In this document: positions 1 to 9,261 of the stretch, piece by piece
How the letters are laid out: each line of letters opens with the position of its first letter
Numbering within the stretch: the first letter of the stretch is position 1
Assembly: GCA_041686855.1 (NCBI GenBank)
Contig: JAWLDA010000003.1
Coordinates: 124,001 to 188,000, forward strand
DNA: 64,000 nucleotides
Reading direction: 5' to 3'
Source of the DNA: JAWLDA01 sp041686855
GTDB lineage: Bacteria > Bacillota > Limnochordia > DTU080 > RSA5
Position numbers and translations under genes: made by a program
The notes under the pieces: model-generated
Told to the model about the DNA's origin: nothing
The model's input: only the letters and a program-made list of their open reading frames with translations
Database searches by the model: none

Positions 1-11
1 TAGGTCCGCGC

Positions 12-275
12 ATGATCCTGCTCGAATTCGGTACACACGTCACCAGCTTGGACGAGGCGACTCGGTCGACGCCGCTCATCGCTGAGGCCATCGTGGCTGC
101 TGCTGGACTTGCAGCGGGAGCGGGAGACGGTGAGAATGTCGGAGCAGCCGGTAGCCGATCGTTCATTTGGATCCTGCTACTTGTGGGCGCTGGCGTCATT
201 GGTTGGTACTTTTTGAACAAGGAAGGATGGTTTCGTCGCTCGGGTGGCGGAGGGCCTGAGCGCGGCGACGGGTAA
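12..275 (+). CDS. Small single-pass membrane protein, possibly 5'-truncated by the window edge
   Basis: The product is up to 87 aa. It has an Ala/Gly-rich N-terminal half, one clear hydrophobic segment at about residues 50-67 (IWILLLVGAGVIGWYFL), and a charged Gly/Arg-rich tail. The frame stays open to the left edge, so translation may begin upstream of the ATG at 12. It ends 4 bases before the YIEGIA gene and is probably in the same operon. I do not recognise a family. Its position suggests a small partner of the membrane protein that follows; this is inference. Confidence 0.5.
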   Translation: MILLEFGTHVTSLDEATRSTPLIAEAIVAAAGLAAGAGDGENVGAAGSRSFIWILLLVGAGVIGWYFLNKEGWFRRSGGGGPERGDG

Positions 276-278
276 GCG

Positions 279-1199
279 ATGAGTGCCGAGGAGCAGATTA
301 TCTCTGTAGTCCTGGGGACGCTGGCGGGAACCGGCGCACGCCTTTTCATGCTTCGCATCGACTACCGCCAATATCCCAGTTACCCGCAAGGGTTGACAAT
401 CCACATTGCACTGGGCGCCATAGCAGGCTTCCTGGGGGCGGTGGCAGCACCGGCGATTATGGAACGGGAGTTCGCAGCCGCGACGTTCCTCGCCTTGGCA
501 GCGACGCAGTTTCGCGAAGTGCGAAACATGGAGCGGCAAACGCTCATGAATCTTGAAGAGAGCGAGTTGGTTCCCAGAGGGCTGGCATATATTGAAGGTA
601 TCGCCCGAGTCTTCGAAGCCCGCAATTACTTGGCCATGTTCACCGCCCTAGTGGCGAGCACGTCCGTTGTCGTGGTGAGTCTGCTTGGTGGAGCTATGTG
701 GATTTGCGCCGCGATCGGCGCACTCTTGGCGTTGGTCACTATGCTCGTGCTAAAGCCAGGTGTAGAGGGCCCCCACGTCGGAGATTTGGTGGAGGTTGAG
801 CTCGCTCCGATCGAGTTCGACGGGCCGCTGTTGACGGTAGGGGGAGTCGTTTTGATGAACGTTGGTTTGAAGGAAGCGCGCGAGCGTTACCTCGAGGACG
901 GTTTGGGGGTTATTATGACCCCCAAAGGTCCGAACGCGAAAGCGACAATGGCGAATATTGGCCAGCGCCAGGCGATCGCCCACGATGCGTCGACACTAGT
1001 CGGTGTGACCAAGGAGATAGACGAACCCCACTTCACTCCGTTAGTACGTCGAGACGCAAAGAGCGGTCGAGTGGTCCTCGCAATCATTCCGGGGGAGAAG
1101 AGCCCCCAGGCACTATTAGAGGCAGTTCGACGTGTGCCCGTGCTCGAAGCGGCAGTTCGAAAGCCGACACTCTCTGTGGCAGGCAAGATGGTCGATTAG
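279..1199 (+). CDS. YIEGIA family membrane protein
   Basis: This 306-aa protein contains the literal signature YIEGIA at about residues 105-110, preceded by a segment rich in EFAAATFLALAATQFREVR. This is the namesake motif of the YIEGIA family of endospore-forming Bacillota. Hydrophobic stretches near residues 5-15, 38-60 and 115-160 indicate a multi-pass membrane protein, followed by a soluble C-terminal domain. It is followed closely by the small predicted capping subunit and a DUF3189 gene, an arrangement seen with this family. The spoIVA neighbourhood supports a sporulation-linked role, but the biochemical function is not known to me. Confidence 0.85.
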   Translation: MSAEEQIISVVLGTLAGTGARLFMLRIDYRQYPSYPQGLTIHIALGAIAGFLGAVAAPAIMEREFAAATFLALAATQFREVRNMERQTLMNLEESELVPRGLAYIEGIARVFEARNYLAMFTALVASTSVVVVSLLGGAMWICAAIGALLALVTMLVLKPGVEGPHVGDLVEVELAPIEFDGPLLTVGGVVLMNVGLKEARERYLEDGLGVIMTPKGPNAKATMANIGQRQAIAHDASTLVGVTKEIDEPHFTPLVRRDAKSGRVVLAIIPGEKSPQALLEAVRRVPVLEAAVRKPTLSVAGKMVD

Positions 1200-1238
1200 A
1201 GTTACCACTTTCGATGCAGCTTGAAAGGGGTAGTACGG

Positions 1239-1442
1239 ATGCAGGTAGATCTGACGCATGCAATCCTAGCAATCGTCACCGGCGTTTCTGAAGAGGGGTC
1301 CGTCGAGCCCGGGGGAACTGCCCCCGTCTTTCACGTGGGCGATGAGGAGGAACGAGAGCGAGTGGCCAAATACATTGGAACGGTCACGCTTGGCTCAGTT
1401 CATGACTTGCGCAATGGGACGTATCTCATCGTGAAGCATTAA
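1239..1442 (+). CDS. Small capping-complex-like subunit paired with YIEGIA
   Basis: A 67-aa protein lies between YIEGIA and DUF3189. I place the start at the ATG at 1239 because AAAGGGG sits 8-9 bases upstream; a longer in-frame GTG start at 1221 lacks this spacing. The sequence begins MQVDLTHAILAIVTG and carries the acidic patch DEEERERV. It matches my recollection of the small family annotated as the capping complex subunit for YIEGIA, which always neighbours it. No catalytic motif is visible, so it is probably a structural partner. Confidence 0.7.
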   Translation: MQVDLTHAILAIVTGVSEEGSVEPGGTAPVFHVGDEEERERVAKYIGTVTLGSVHDLRNGTYLIVKH

Positions 1443-1455
1443 AGGGATGGCCCGG

Positions 1456-1935
1456 GTGAAGTTGATCTACACATGTTATGGTGGCGCGCACTCCTCTCCC
1501 GTTGCCGCAGCAATTCATCTGGGCTGGCTCCCCGCGGATCGGACGCCGAGGCCTGAAGAGATCTTAGCACTGCCGCGCTACGACCGTACGACGCCCGACG
1601 ATATGGGAGTCCCTGAATTAATGGGGCGTGACGAATTCGGGCACGAAGTGTACGTCTTGGGGCGCGGACCGGCCAAGGAGGTCGTGGAGCGCGCAGTAGG
1701 CAGCGGATTTGGCTTGGCGGGGGGAGAACGCACCCAACTACTCTTTGTCTCGACCCTGGAGTGTGTTAATCTTCCCATGCGAATCGGCGGGTTCACCTCG
1801 CGCGTGCTGGGTTGGACCGGAATCGGCCGACCGCTAGTTATCTGGGGAACGCGTTGCGCATTTAATGACCTGGTTGCCGTAGTACAAAAGACAAAGCGAT
1901 TCCTGCGTGAGCAAGGGGGTCCGGAGAGGAGTTAA
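1456..1935 (+). CDS. DUF3189 family protein
   Basis: The protein is about 159 aa and opens with KLIYTCYGGAHSSPVAAAIH, the conserved N-terminus of the DUF3189 family (Y-x-C-Y-G-G-x-H-S-S). The start is set at GTG 1456: the AAAGGG at 1441-1446 directly abuts the ATG at 1447, leaving no spacer, but lies 9 bases from this GTG. The family occurs in spore-forming Bacillota, commonly next to YIEGIA. The HSS/Cys motif could bind a ligand or be catalytic, but the function is unknown. Confidence 0.75.
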   Translation: MKLIYTCYGGAHSSPVAAAIHLGWLPADRTPRPEEILALPRYDRTTPDDMGVPELMGRDEFGHEVYVLGRGPAKEVVERAVGSGFGLAGGERTQLLFVSTLECVNLPMRIGGFTSRVLGWTGIGRPLVIWGTRCAFNDLVAVVQKTKRFLREQGGPERS

Positions 1936-1977
1936 CGCGTCGCATCCAGAAAGGACCATCTTAGAAATAGACGTTGA

Positions 1978-3321
1978 ATGAGTCGTCTGGGGTGTACTCG
2001 CTTGGCCAAACCCATCGTTGCAATTGTGGGCCGTCCAAATGTTGGGAAGTCAGCGTTATTCAATCGTATCGTTGGTCGGCGCGTCGCCATCGTCGAAGGT
2101 GAGCCAGGTGTCACCCGCGACCGCATTTACGCGGACGCATCGTGGACCGGTCGCTCATTCACACTGGTTGACACCGGAGGCCTAGACTATGGCAAAGACG
2201 CTGAGAGATTTGTACAGATGGCGCGCACTCAAGCCGCTGTGGCGATCGCTCAGGCCGACGTGCTCCTATTTGTCGTGGATGCTCGAGCGGGTCTCATGCC
2301 TGCCGATGCAGAAGTGGCCGAGGAGTTGCGTCGGTCGCGCAAACCCGTCGTCTTGGTCGTAAACAAAGTCGACCATCCTACTGTCGAGGAGAGCCTCGGG
2401 GAGTTTTATGGGCTGGGATTAGGTGAACCGGTCGCCGTCTCTGCGGAACACGGTCGCGCGATCGGTGACATGTTGGACCTTGTGGTCAGCCATTTTCCGC
2501 AGTCCGCGAACGAGGACGAAGAGTCCGAAGAGATTCGCATTGCGATTGTGGGACGCCCCAACGTCGGAAAGTCATCGTTGGTAAATCATCTTCTGGGACA
2601 GGAACGTAGTATCGTGAGTGACGTTCCCGGGACGACCCGTGACGCCATTGACTCTGATGTCGAATATGACGGACAGCGTTTCACCTTGATCGACACCGCC
2701 GGAATTCGTCGCAAGAGCCGGATCGATGAAGCAGTCGAGCACTATAGTGTCTTGCGCGCGTTGCGAGCCGTCAATCGAAGTGACGTGTGCGTCCTCATGT
2801 TGGACGGCACGGAGTTGGCGACGGATCAAGACAAACGTATCGGCGGATACGCGCACGAGGCCGGCAAAGGTATCATACTCGTCGTCAATAAATGGGATCT
2901 CGTCGAGAAAGACGAGAAGACGATGAACGCGTTTGAAGAGACGATTCGTCGGGAGATGGGCTTCCTACAGTATGCACCGATCCTCTTCGTCTCGGCCAAG
3001 ACGGGCCAACGTGTAAACCGTCTTTTGGAATTGGCCGTCTTTGTGGCCAATCAGCATGCCTTGCGCATACCAACGGGGCGACTCAACGAAGTGATCCATG
3101 ACGCGGTCATCCGCAGACCGCCGCCCTCCGACAAAGGGCTGCGCCTCAAGGTGCTCTATGGCACCCAGACCGGCGTTAAGCCGCCCAGTTTCGTCCTCTT
3201 TGTCAACGATCCTAAGTTGATGCATTACTCCTACCACCGTTACCTCGAGAACCAGTTGCGTGAGCACTTCGGGTTCATCGGTACACCGATTGTCATACGC
3301 CTGAGACGGCGCAACGCTTAA
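1978..3321 (+). CDS. der: Ribosome-assembly GTPase Der (EngA)
   Basis: This is the double-GTPase protein that binds the 50S subunit during its assembly. Two G domains are visible, each with a GRPNVGKS P-loop (about residues 18-25 and 191-198). DTGG and DTAG switch motifs and the NKVD and NKWD base-specificity motifs are present, followed by a C-terminal KH-like domain with VNDPKLMHYSYHRYLENQLR. The length of 447 aa is normal. A TTG at 2002, giving MAKPIVAIVGRP with GGGGTG upstream, is a plausible alternative start and matches the usual Der N-terminus. It begins the der-plsY-gpsA housekeeping run. Confidence 0.97.
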   Translation: MSRLGCTRLAKPIVAIVGRPNVGKSALFNRIVGRRVAIVEGEPGVTRDRIYADASWTGRSFTLVDTGGLDYGKDAERFVQMARTQAAVAIAQADVLLFVVDARAGLMPADAEVAEELRRSRKPVVLVVNKVDHPTVEESLGEFYGLGLGEPVAVSAEHGRAIGDMLDLVVSHFPQSANEDEESEEIRIAIVGRPNVGKSSLVNHLLGQERSIVSDVPGTTRDAIDSDVEYDGQRFTLIDTAGIRRKSRIDEAVEHYSVLRALRAVNRSDVCVLMLDGTELATDQDKRIGGYAHEAGKGIILVVNKWDLVEKDEKTMNAFEETIRREMGFLQYAPILFVSAKTGQRVNRLLELAVFVANQHALRIPTGRLNEVIHDAVIRRPPPSDKGLRLKVLYGTQTGVKPPSFVLFVNDPKLMHYSYHRYLENQLREHFGFIGTPIVIRLRRRNA

Positions 3322-3343
3322 ACTCCTACGCGCGGGGGAAACG

Positions 3344-3952
3344 ATGAACGAGATCATTCTGCTTTTACTGACGTACGTGTTTGCTTCCATTCCCTTTGGT
3401 CTCATTGTAGGTAAGCTTTGCGGAGCGGTCGATGTACGCAAGGTGGGTAGCGGGAACATTGGAACCTCCAACGTGATGCGCTCCGTAGGCAAGGGTCCGG
3501 CTGCCGTCGTCTTGGTGCTGGATGTTTTGAAAGGGGCCCTTCCGGTGTGGTCGGCGTTGAACTGGGGGTTTTCGACGGAGATCGTGGCGCTGGTCGCCGT
3601 TCTCGCTGTCTCAGCTCACGTCTTCTCCATCTTTTTGCGGTTTAATGGCGGGAAAGGAATTGCCACCACACTCGGCGCTATGCTCGCCCTTGACGGCGGG
3701 GTGGCGCTCTCGCTCGTTATTGTTTGGGGAGCCGTTCTATTCTTTTCGCGTTACATCTCGTTGGCCTCGCTGGTCGCGGCGATTTGGTTGCCGATCGGTG
3801 TTTGGGTCTCGACGAGCGCACCGACTTACGTGATCGCAGGGTGTATTATCAGTGCAATCGCGATCTGGCGTCACCGCTCCAACCTGCAGCGACTACGTTC
3901 GGGGACGGAGTATCGACTGGGTGAACGTGCCGATCGGACGGAGCGAGGTTAA
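3344..3952 (+). CDS. plsY: Glycerol-3-phosphate acyltransferase PlsY
   Basis: A 202-aa multi-pass membrane enzyme transfers the acyl group of acyl-phosphate to glycerol-3-phosphate in phospholipid synthesis. The family motifs are intact: SIPFG near the N-terminus, GSGNIGTSNVMR (about residues 36-47) and FNGGKGIATTLG (about residues 101-112). Five hydrophobic segments are apparent. Its TAA stop overlaps the ATG of gpsA by one base, which couples two consecutive steps of glycerol-3-phosphate supply and use. Confidence 0.96.
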   Translation: MNEIILLLLTYVFASIPFGLIVGKLCGAVDVRKVGSGNIGTSNVMRSVGKGPAAVVLVLDVLKGALPVWSALNWGFSTEIVALVAVLAVSAHVFSIFLRFNGGKGIATTLGAMLALDGGVALSLVIVWGAVLFFSRYISLASLVAAIWLPIGVWVSTSAPTYVIAGCIISAIAIWRHRSNLQRLRSGTEYRLGERADRTERG

Positions 3953-5004
3953 TGGGACGAGTACGAGTAGCAATTGTCGGTGCAGGGGGGTGGGGGACGG
4001 CTCTGGCCGTGATGCTCGCCCATCATGGGCGTGAGGTGGCGCTGTGGGCCCGCCGCTCGGAGCACGCGGGGGCGTTGCGTTCGACCCGCGTAAACGCCAC
4101 GTACCTACCCAAGGTCGCCCTGCCCGAGAGCATACAAATCACCGACGACTTGACCGACATCGCAGCAGCGCCATTCATCATCTTGGCTGTACCGTCTCAA
4201 GCGTTGCGTCAAACATGGAGTGCGTTGGCTCCCCTCCTTCAATCCCATCACACGATTGCCAACGCTGCCAAAGGCTTGGAGATCGAGACGGGCCGCCGAC
4301 TCTCGGAAGTCCTATCAGCCGGGCGTTGCAAGGTACCCGCAGTGAACATAGCGGTGCTCTCGGGTCCGAATCACGCCGAAGAGGTCGGGCGAGGGCTGCC
4401 GACGACGAGCGTCATCGCTGCCGGGAGCCCTGGCACTGCGGAGAGCTGGCAAGAGGTGCTGATGGGTTCGGCCTTTAGGGTGTATACCAACGACGACGTG
4501 ATTGGAGTGGAGTTGGGGGGCGCCCTCAAGAACGTGATTGCGTTAGCTGCAGGGATCTGCGATGGGTTAGGCTTTGGCGACAACACAAAGGCCGCCTTGC
4601 TCACGCGGGGGCTTGCAGAGATGTCGCGTCTCGGTGTCGCTATGGGCGCTCACCCCCTCACCTTTAGCGGTCTGTCCGGGATGGGCGACCTCATCGCTAC
4701 ATGTACCAGTGACCACAGCCGGAATACGCGGGCGGGCCGATTGATCGGCCAAGGACAGAGCGTCGAGGCGATCCTCGCAGAGAGTGCTATGGTCGTCGAG
4801 GGCGTTCCGACCTGCCGGGCAGCGCTCTCATTGGCGGCCGCGCGCAACGTTGACATGCCGATCACGCAAGCAGTGGGCGACGTCCTCTTTGAAGGAAAAT
4901 CCCCGAAACAGGCGGTCCAAGAGCTGATGGCACGCGGGCCCAAGGATGAATTAGGGGCCATCCTCAACCCGGGCCCTCGCTCGACCGATTCGTGCGGTTG
5001 TTAA
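3952..5004 (+). CDS. gpsA: NAD(P)H-dependent glycerol-3-phosphate dehydrogenase GpsA
   Basis: This enzyme reduces dihydroxyacetone phosphate to sn-glycerol-3-phosphate for phospholipid synthesis. The Rossmann motif GAGGWGTALA is at residues 10-19. A conserved AAKGLE segment, LSGPNHAEEV and the GGALKNVIALAAGICDGL helix with its catalytic lysine are all present. The length of 350 aa is slightly above the usual 330-340 because of a short C-terminal tail. It overlaps plsY and is followed by a 192-base gap before spoIVA, in the gene order found in many spore formers. Confidence 0.96.
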   Translation: MGRVRVAIVGAGGWGTALAVMLAHHGREVALWARRSEHAGALRSTRVNATYLPKVALPESIQITDDLTDIAAAPFIILAVPSQALRQTWSALAPLLQSHHTIANAAKGLEIETGRRLSEVLSAGRCKVPAVNIAVLSGPNHAEEVGRGLPTTSVIAAGSPGTAESWQEVLMGSAFRVYTNDDVIGVELGGALKNVIALAAGICDGLGFGDNTKAALLTRGLAEMSRLGVAMGAHPLTFSGLSGMGDLIATCTSDHSRNTRAGRLIGQGQSVEAILAESAMVVEGVPTCRAALSLAAARNVDMPITQAVGDVLFEGKSPKQAVQELMARGPKDELGAILNPGPRSTDSCGC

Positions 5005-5196
5005 TTTTCCATGAAAGTTACCCCTTGATCCTCCCATACACGTGTCATACGACACCCTCCTTCCCAATATAGTTCTTAATGACATATCGCCCACGCATGT
5101 CTTCCAGTTGTATCCGCGCCCTATGGGGACGGGTGCCGTCTTGCCCCAACCGCGCTGACACGTGACGCGATAACCGCGAAGGAGGGAGCCTCGAAA

Positions 5197-6678
5197 GTGG
5201 AGAGATTCGACATCTTTCGGGACATATCAGAACGTACCGGCGGAAGCATCTACGTGGGGGTGGTGGGCCCCGTCCGTACCGGTAAGTCGACATTCATCAA
5301 ACGCTTCATGGATCTCTTGGTCCTTCCGCACATGAAGGATCAGCACGCCCGCCAAAGGACGCAAGACGAGTTGCCGCAGAGTGGCGCCGGCCGCACGGTG
5401 ATGACGAGCCAGCCGCAATTTGTGCCGGACGAACCAGTCAGCATCACCTTTAAGGAGAACGTCGGCTTTAGCGTAAGGCTAGTGGATTGCGTCGGCTACG
5501 CCGTCGACGGTGCGCTAGGATTTACCGAAGAGGGCGGCGGTGCGCGGATGGTCCGCACGCCGTGGTACGACCGTGAGATCCCCTTTGAAGAGGCGGCTGA
5601 GATTGGGACTCGCAAGGTGATCGCTGAGCATTCGACCATCGGTCTGGTCGTCGTGACAGATGGGAGTATCACTGACTTACCAAGATCGAGCTACGTCGAT
5701 GCCGAGGAACGCGTCATCTCGGAATTGCGTGAGCTGGGCAAGCCATTCTTGGTGCTCCTCAACTCGGCTCAGCCAGAGAGCAAATCAGCCCAGAATCTCG
5801 CAGCAGAGTTGGAAGGGAAGTACGGCGTCACCGTCTGCCCAGTCAACTGCCTCGAGATGAAAGAAGAGGACGTGCTCGATCTCCTGCATGAGGTGCTCTT
5901 TGAATTCCCTGTGCGCGAGATCGGCATCAAGCTCCCCGATTGGGTCGAAGAGCTGGGTACCGATCATTGGTTGATGCGTCAGTACCTCGATGCGATGCGC
6001 CAAACCGTGGAGCCGATCGAGCGACTGAGAGACGTGGACCAGGCCGTGCAGCAGTTCGCCGACTTTGACTTCATCGACCGGGTCTCACTCTCCGGTATGG
6101 CGCTTGGAACGGGCACGGCCACGATCAAACTAGGTGTGCGCGAAGATCTGTTCTACCAGATTCTCCAAGAGCTCACTGGGTTTGAGATCGAAGGAGATCA
6201 CCACCTGATTCGTCTCATGAGAGACCTGGCCCACGCCAAGACAGAGTACGACAAGTTTGCCGAGGCGTTAGCGGAGGTGGACGCTACCGGCTACGGCATA
6301 GTCGCTCCTCGTTTGGAAGATATCAGTTTTGACGAGCCGGAGATCATTCGCAAGGGCGGCCAATTCGGTATCAAGTTGCAGGCGAGCGCTCCATCCATCC
6401 ACATGGTCCGGGCCAACATCATGACTGAAGTGACGCCCTTTGTGGGGACTGAGAAACAGGGCGAAGAGTTGGCTCGCTATCTGAGTGAGGAGTTTGAGAA
6501 AGATCCCCAGCGTGTCTGGGCGTCAGACTTCTTGGGCAAGTCGTTGCAGGACTTAGTCCGCGAAGGAATTCAAAGTAAATTGACACGGATGCCGGAGAAC
6601 GCACAGAAGAAGTTACAAGATACGCTGACGAAGATCATCAACGAAGGCAGCGGGGGCTTGATCTGTATCATCTTATAG
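5197..6678 (+). CDS. spoIVA: Stage IV sporulation protein A, spore-coat ATPase
   Basis: SpoIVA polymerises on the forespore surface with ATP hydrolysis and forms the basement layer of the spore coat. The Walker A motif GPVRTGKST spans residues 24-32, with the lysine at position 30 as in Bacillus subtilis. DCVGYAVDGALG, a conserved TDGSI segment and the C-terminal ending ICIIL, which the family needs for membrane targeting, are all present. The length of 493 aa is typical. The GTG start is supported by GGAGGGAG upstream. A strong hairpin terminator follows. This gene shows that the organism belongs to an endospore-forming lineage. Confidence 0.97.
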   Translation: MERFDIFRDISERTGGSIYVGVVGPVRTGKSTFIKRFMDLLVLPHMKDQHARQRTQDELPQSGAGRTVMTSQPQFVPDEPVSITFKENVGFSVRLVDCVGYAVDGALGFTEEGGGARMVRTPWYDREIPFEEAAEIGTRKVIAEHSTIGLVVVTDGSITDLPRSSYVDAEERVISELRELGKPFLVLLNSAQPESKSAQNLAAELEGKYGVTVCPVNCLEMKEEDVLDLLHEVLFEFPVREIGIKLPDWVEELGTDHWLMRQYLDAMRQTVEPIERLRDVDQAVQQFADFDFIDRVSLSGMALGTGTATIKLGVREDLFYQILQELTGFEIEGDHHLIRLMRDLAHAKTEYDKFAEALAEVDATGYGIVAPRLEDISFDEPEIIRKGGQFGIKLQASAPSIHMVRANIMTEVTPFVGTEKQGEELARYLSEEFEKDPQRVWASDFLGKSLQDLVREGIQSKLTRMPENAQKKLQDTLTKIINEGSGGLICIIL

Positions 6679-6722
6679 ATCACAAACCGAAGAACGAGAT
6701 CAGAGATCGTGAAATTGTCTAG

Positions 6723-6777
6723 CTCGGCGTCCCTCCCAAATGGCCGCAATGCCTGGGGAGGGGCGCCGAGTCTCTTT
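6723..6777 (+). terminator. Rho-independent terminator after spoIVA
   Basis: An inverted repeat pairs CTCGGCG-CCCTCCC with GGGAGGG-CGCCGAG around a loop of about 18 bases, with one unpaired base per arm. It is followed by TCTCTTT. It separates spoIVA from the threonine operon. Confidence 0.8.
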
Positions 6778-6808
6778 GTAGATGGCTTTGTATGGCGGGT
6801 TTTTCAGG

Positions 6809-6837
6809 TTTCCAGGGGATTTGAAAGATGCTATAAT
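6809..6837 (+). promoter_or_regulatory. Sigma-A-type promoter of the hom-thrC-thrB-ask operon
   Basis: A perfect -10 TATAAT (6832-6837) lies 17 bases downstream of TTTCCA (6809-6814), which matches the -35 consensus at 4 of 6 positions. The hom TTG start follows about 44 bases later, behind AAAGGAAG. Confidence 0.7.
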
Positions 6838-6880
6838 GACTTGTTGAAGAGTCGAATGTGTTGCGAAAGGAAGTTGTCCC

Positions 6881-8179
6881 TTGGATCGTACCGTCCGCAT
6901 AGGCCTCATGGGATTGGGCACCGTCGGCACTGGGGTGTACGAGGTGTTGGCATCAAGTTCAGAGCAGATCGCACGTCGATCGGGGGGCACGGTCGAGATA
7001 GGCCGCGTGCTGGTCAAAGACCCGGCCAAGAGTCGCTCGGTCGAGATTCCGACAGACTTGATCACAACGGACGCCGATGCCATGTTGCAGGACGAATCAC
7101 TTGATATCATTGTCGAGTTGATAGGTTGTCCAGGGGGCGACACTGAGCCGTCTCGTACGTACATTGAGCGGGCACTCAGCTCGGGCAAACATGTCGTCAC
7201 GGCCAACAAAGAGGTGTTGGCCAAGCATGGCGGCGAACTGTTTCGGATCGCCAAGGAGCATAGTGCCGGCCTCTATTACGAAGCGTCCGTCGCCGGTGGC
7301 ATCCCGATTGTGAAGTCGATTAAAGAGTGCCTCGTCGCCAACGAGCTGCAAACGGTGATGGGTATCATCAACGGTACCACCAACTACATGCTGACCAAGA
7401 TGTCTCGCGAGGGCACATCCTTCGACGATGTCTTGGCTGAAGCCCAGCGCTTGGGGTACGCAGAGGCCGATCCTACCTCAGATGTCGAGGGTCACGACGC
7501 CGCGTACAAGCTTGCGATTCTGATTCGTTTGGCGTTTGAGACAGATATCGACGTCGCCGATGTGTACTGCGAAGGGATTACTCAGGTGACGCCGGATGAT
7601 ATGACCTACGCGGACGAGCTAGGTTACTGTGTAAAGCTACTGGCTATAGCCAAATCGGCGTCCGATGGCGTGGAGGCGCGGGTGCATCCTACGCTCATTC
7701 CTAAGAAACATCCGTTGGCGGCCGTGAACGACGTGTTCAACGCGGTGTTCGTTGAAGGGAATGCCGTCGGTGAGTTGATGTTTTACGGGCGTGGCGCCGG
7801 TAAGATGCCAACAGCGAGCGCTGTAGTCGCCGACATTGTGCAGGCGGTTCAAAACATCCGCCGAGGCGTCACGGGTTGGATCAACGGCGAAACGGCTCCT
7901 CGGCGCATCCTCTCGCCTCTCGAAGGCGTCTCTAAGTATTACATTCACACCAAAGTTGTCGATACGCCCGGGGTCCTCGCTCAAATCGCTCAGGCCTTTG
8001 GCGATAACAGCGTCAGCATTGAGTCTGTGATCCAAAAGGGTGAGGGAGAGGACCCGGTCAGTCTCGTCTTTGTGACCCATCGAGTCGTTGAGAAGAACGT
8101 CCAGGCCGCCCTTGAGCGTATCTCTCTTCTCCCGGTCGTTCGCAGCGTCGCAAACGTGATTCGGGTAGAGGGGGAGTAG
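6881..8179 (+). CDS. hom: Homoserine dehydrogenase
   Basis: It reduces aspartate semialdehyde to homoserine, the branch step to threonine and methionine. The N-terminal Rossmann motif GLMGLGTVGTGV starts at residue 8. TANKE and the catalytic-domain signature ASVAGGIPIVKSIKE are present, and a C-terminal ACT domain (about residues 350-432) suggests threonine feedback control. The length of 432 aa is standard for the ACT-containing class. The start is TTG with AAAGGAAG upstream. It is the first gene of the threonine operon, with thrC 2 bases downstream. Confidence 0.96.
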   Translation: MDRTVRIGLMGLGTVGTGVYEVLASSSEQIARRSGGTVEIGRVLVKDPAKSRSVEIPTDLITTDADAMLQDESLDIIVELIGCPGGDTEPSRTYIERALSSGKHVVTANKEVLAKHGGELFRIAKEHSAGLYYEASVAGGIPIVKSIKECLVANELQTVMGIINGTTNYMLTKMSREGTSFDDVLAEAQRLGYAEADPTSDVEGHDAAYKLAILIRLAFETDIDVADVYCEGITQVTPDDMTYADELGYCVKLLAIAKSASDGVEARVHPTLIPKKHPLAAVNDVFNAVFVEGNAVGELMFYGRGAGKMPTASAVVADIVQAVQNIRRGVTGWINGETAPRRILSPLEGVSKYYIHTKVVDTPGVLAQIAQAFGDNSVSIESVIQKGEGEDPVSLVFVTHRVVEKNVQAALERISLLPVVRSVANVIRVEGE

Positions 8180-8181
8180 CC

Positions 8182-9261
8182 GTGTCTGGCAACGTTAGAG
8201 GCAGCGGGATCATTCAAAGGTATCGCACATTGTTGCCCGTCAGTGAGACGACCGAGATCGTCACGCTGCACGAAGGGGAGACGCCGCTCATCCCCGTGCC
8301 ACATTTAGCGCGTGAACTAGGCGTCGACGCTGAGGTGTACGTCAAGTACGAAGGCCTCAATCCGACAGGTTCGTTTAAAGATCGCGGCATGACCATGGCC
8401 GTTACCAAGGCCAAGGAGGAGGGCTCCGGCGCAGTGATGTGTGCGTCGACCGGGAACACGTCCGCCTCGGCGGCCGCGTACGCCGCGCGAGCGGGGATGG
8501 CGGCGATCGTCCTTATCCCCGACGGAAATATTGCGCTGGGTAAGTTGAGCCAAGCGTTGATGCACGGTGCGCAGGTGATCGCGGTTCAAGGAAACTTTGA
8601 CGATGCGCTACGGCTCGTACGTGAATTAACCCAGCGACTTCCTATTACCTTGGTCAACTCGGTGAACCCATATCGGATCGAAGGGCAAAAGTCGGCTGCG
8701 TTTGAGATCGTGGATGAGCTCGGTGAGGCGCCGGATCAACTCTTCATTCCCGTTGGGAATGCCGGGAACATCACCGCTTATTGGAAGGGCTTCAAAGAGT
8801 ATCAGGCTGGGGGCAAAGCACATAACCTGCCCCGGATGATGGGTTATCAGGCGGCCGGTGCCGCGCCTCTTGTCTACGGCTCTCCAGTCGAGAGTCCCCA
8901 GACGCTGGCAACGGCGATTCGAATTGGCAATCCCGCAAGTTGGCATGGCGCAGTGACAGCTCGGGACGAGTCAGGGGGGACCATCGACGCCGTGACGGAC
9001 GACGAGATCATAGCGGCGTACACGGCCCTCGCACGTTTCGAAGGGATCTTTTGTGAGCCGGCTTCGGCCGCGTCGGTGGCAGGCTTGGCGAAAGCGGCGA
9101 AGTCGGGTCGAGTGCTAGAGGGCGGGCGCGTTGTCTGTGTCTTGACGGGACACGGTCTTAAGGATCCGGATCGTGCCGTTAAGGTCGGAGGAGACGTCCA
9201 TGTGGTCGAAGCGACCCTTGAACGTGTCGAACGACTCGTCTCGGCCACACTCGCCGTATGA
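8182..9261 (+). CDS. thrC: Threonine synthase
   Basis: This PLP enzyme converts O-phosphohomoserine to threonine. The PLP-lysine motif NPTGSFKDRGM lies at about residues 56-66, followed by CASTGNTSAS and the phosphate-binding glycine loop PVGNAGNITAY. At 359 aa it belongs to the short threonine-synthase class. The GTG start lies 2 bases after hom, and the stop overlaps the thrB ATG by 4 bases (ATGA), indicating translational coupling. Confidence 0.96.
   Translation: MSGNVRGSGIIQRYRTLLPVSETTEIVTLHEGETPLIPVPHLARELGVDAEVYVKYEGLNPTGSFKDRGMTMAVTKAKEEGSGAVMCASTGNTSASAAAYAARAGMAAIVLIPDGNIALGKLSQALMHGAQVIAVQGNFDDALRLVRELTQRLPITLVNSVNPYRIEGQKSAAFEIVDELGEAPDQLFIPVGNAGNITAYWKGFKEYQAGGKAHNLPRMMGYQAAGAAPLVYGSPVESPQTLATAIRIGNPASWHGAVTARDESGGTIDAVTDDEIIAAYTALARFEGIFCEPASAASVAGLAKAAKSGRVLEGGRVVCVLTGHGLKDPDRAVKVGGDVHVVEATLERVERLVSATLAV

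Noticed and set aside
5005..5196. Sigma-E promoter for spoIVA
   Set aside because: CATACA-like elements occur (near 5034 and 5047) but no matching -35 element at the required distance could be found by eye.
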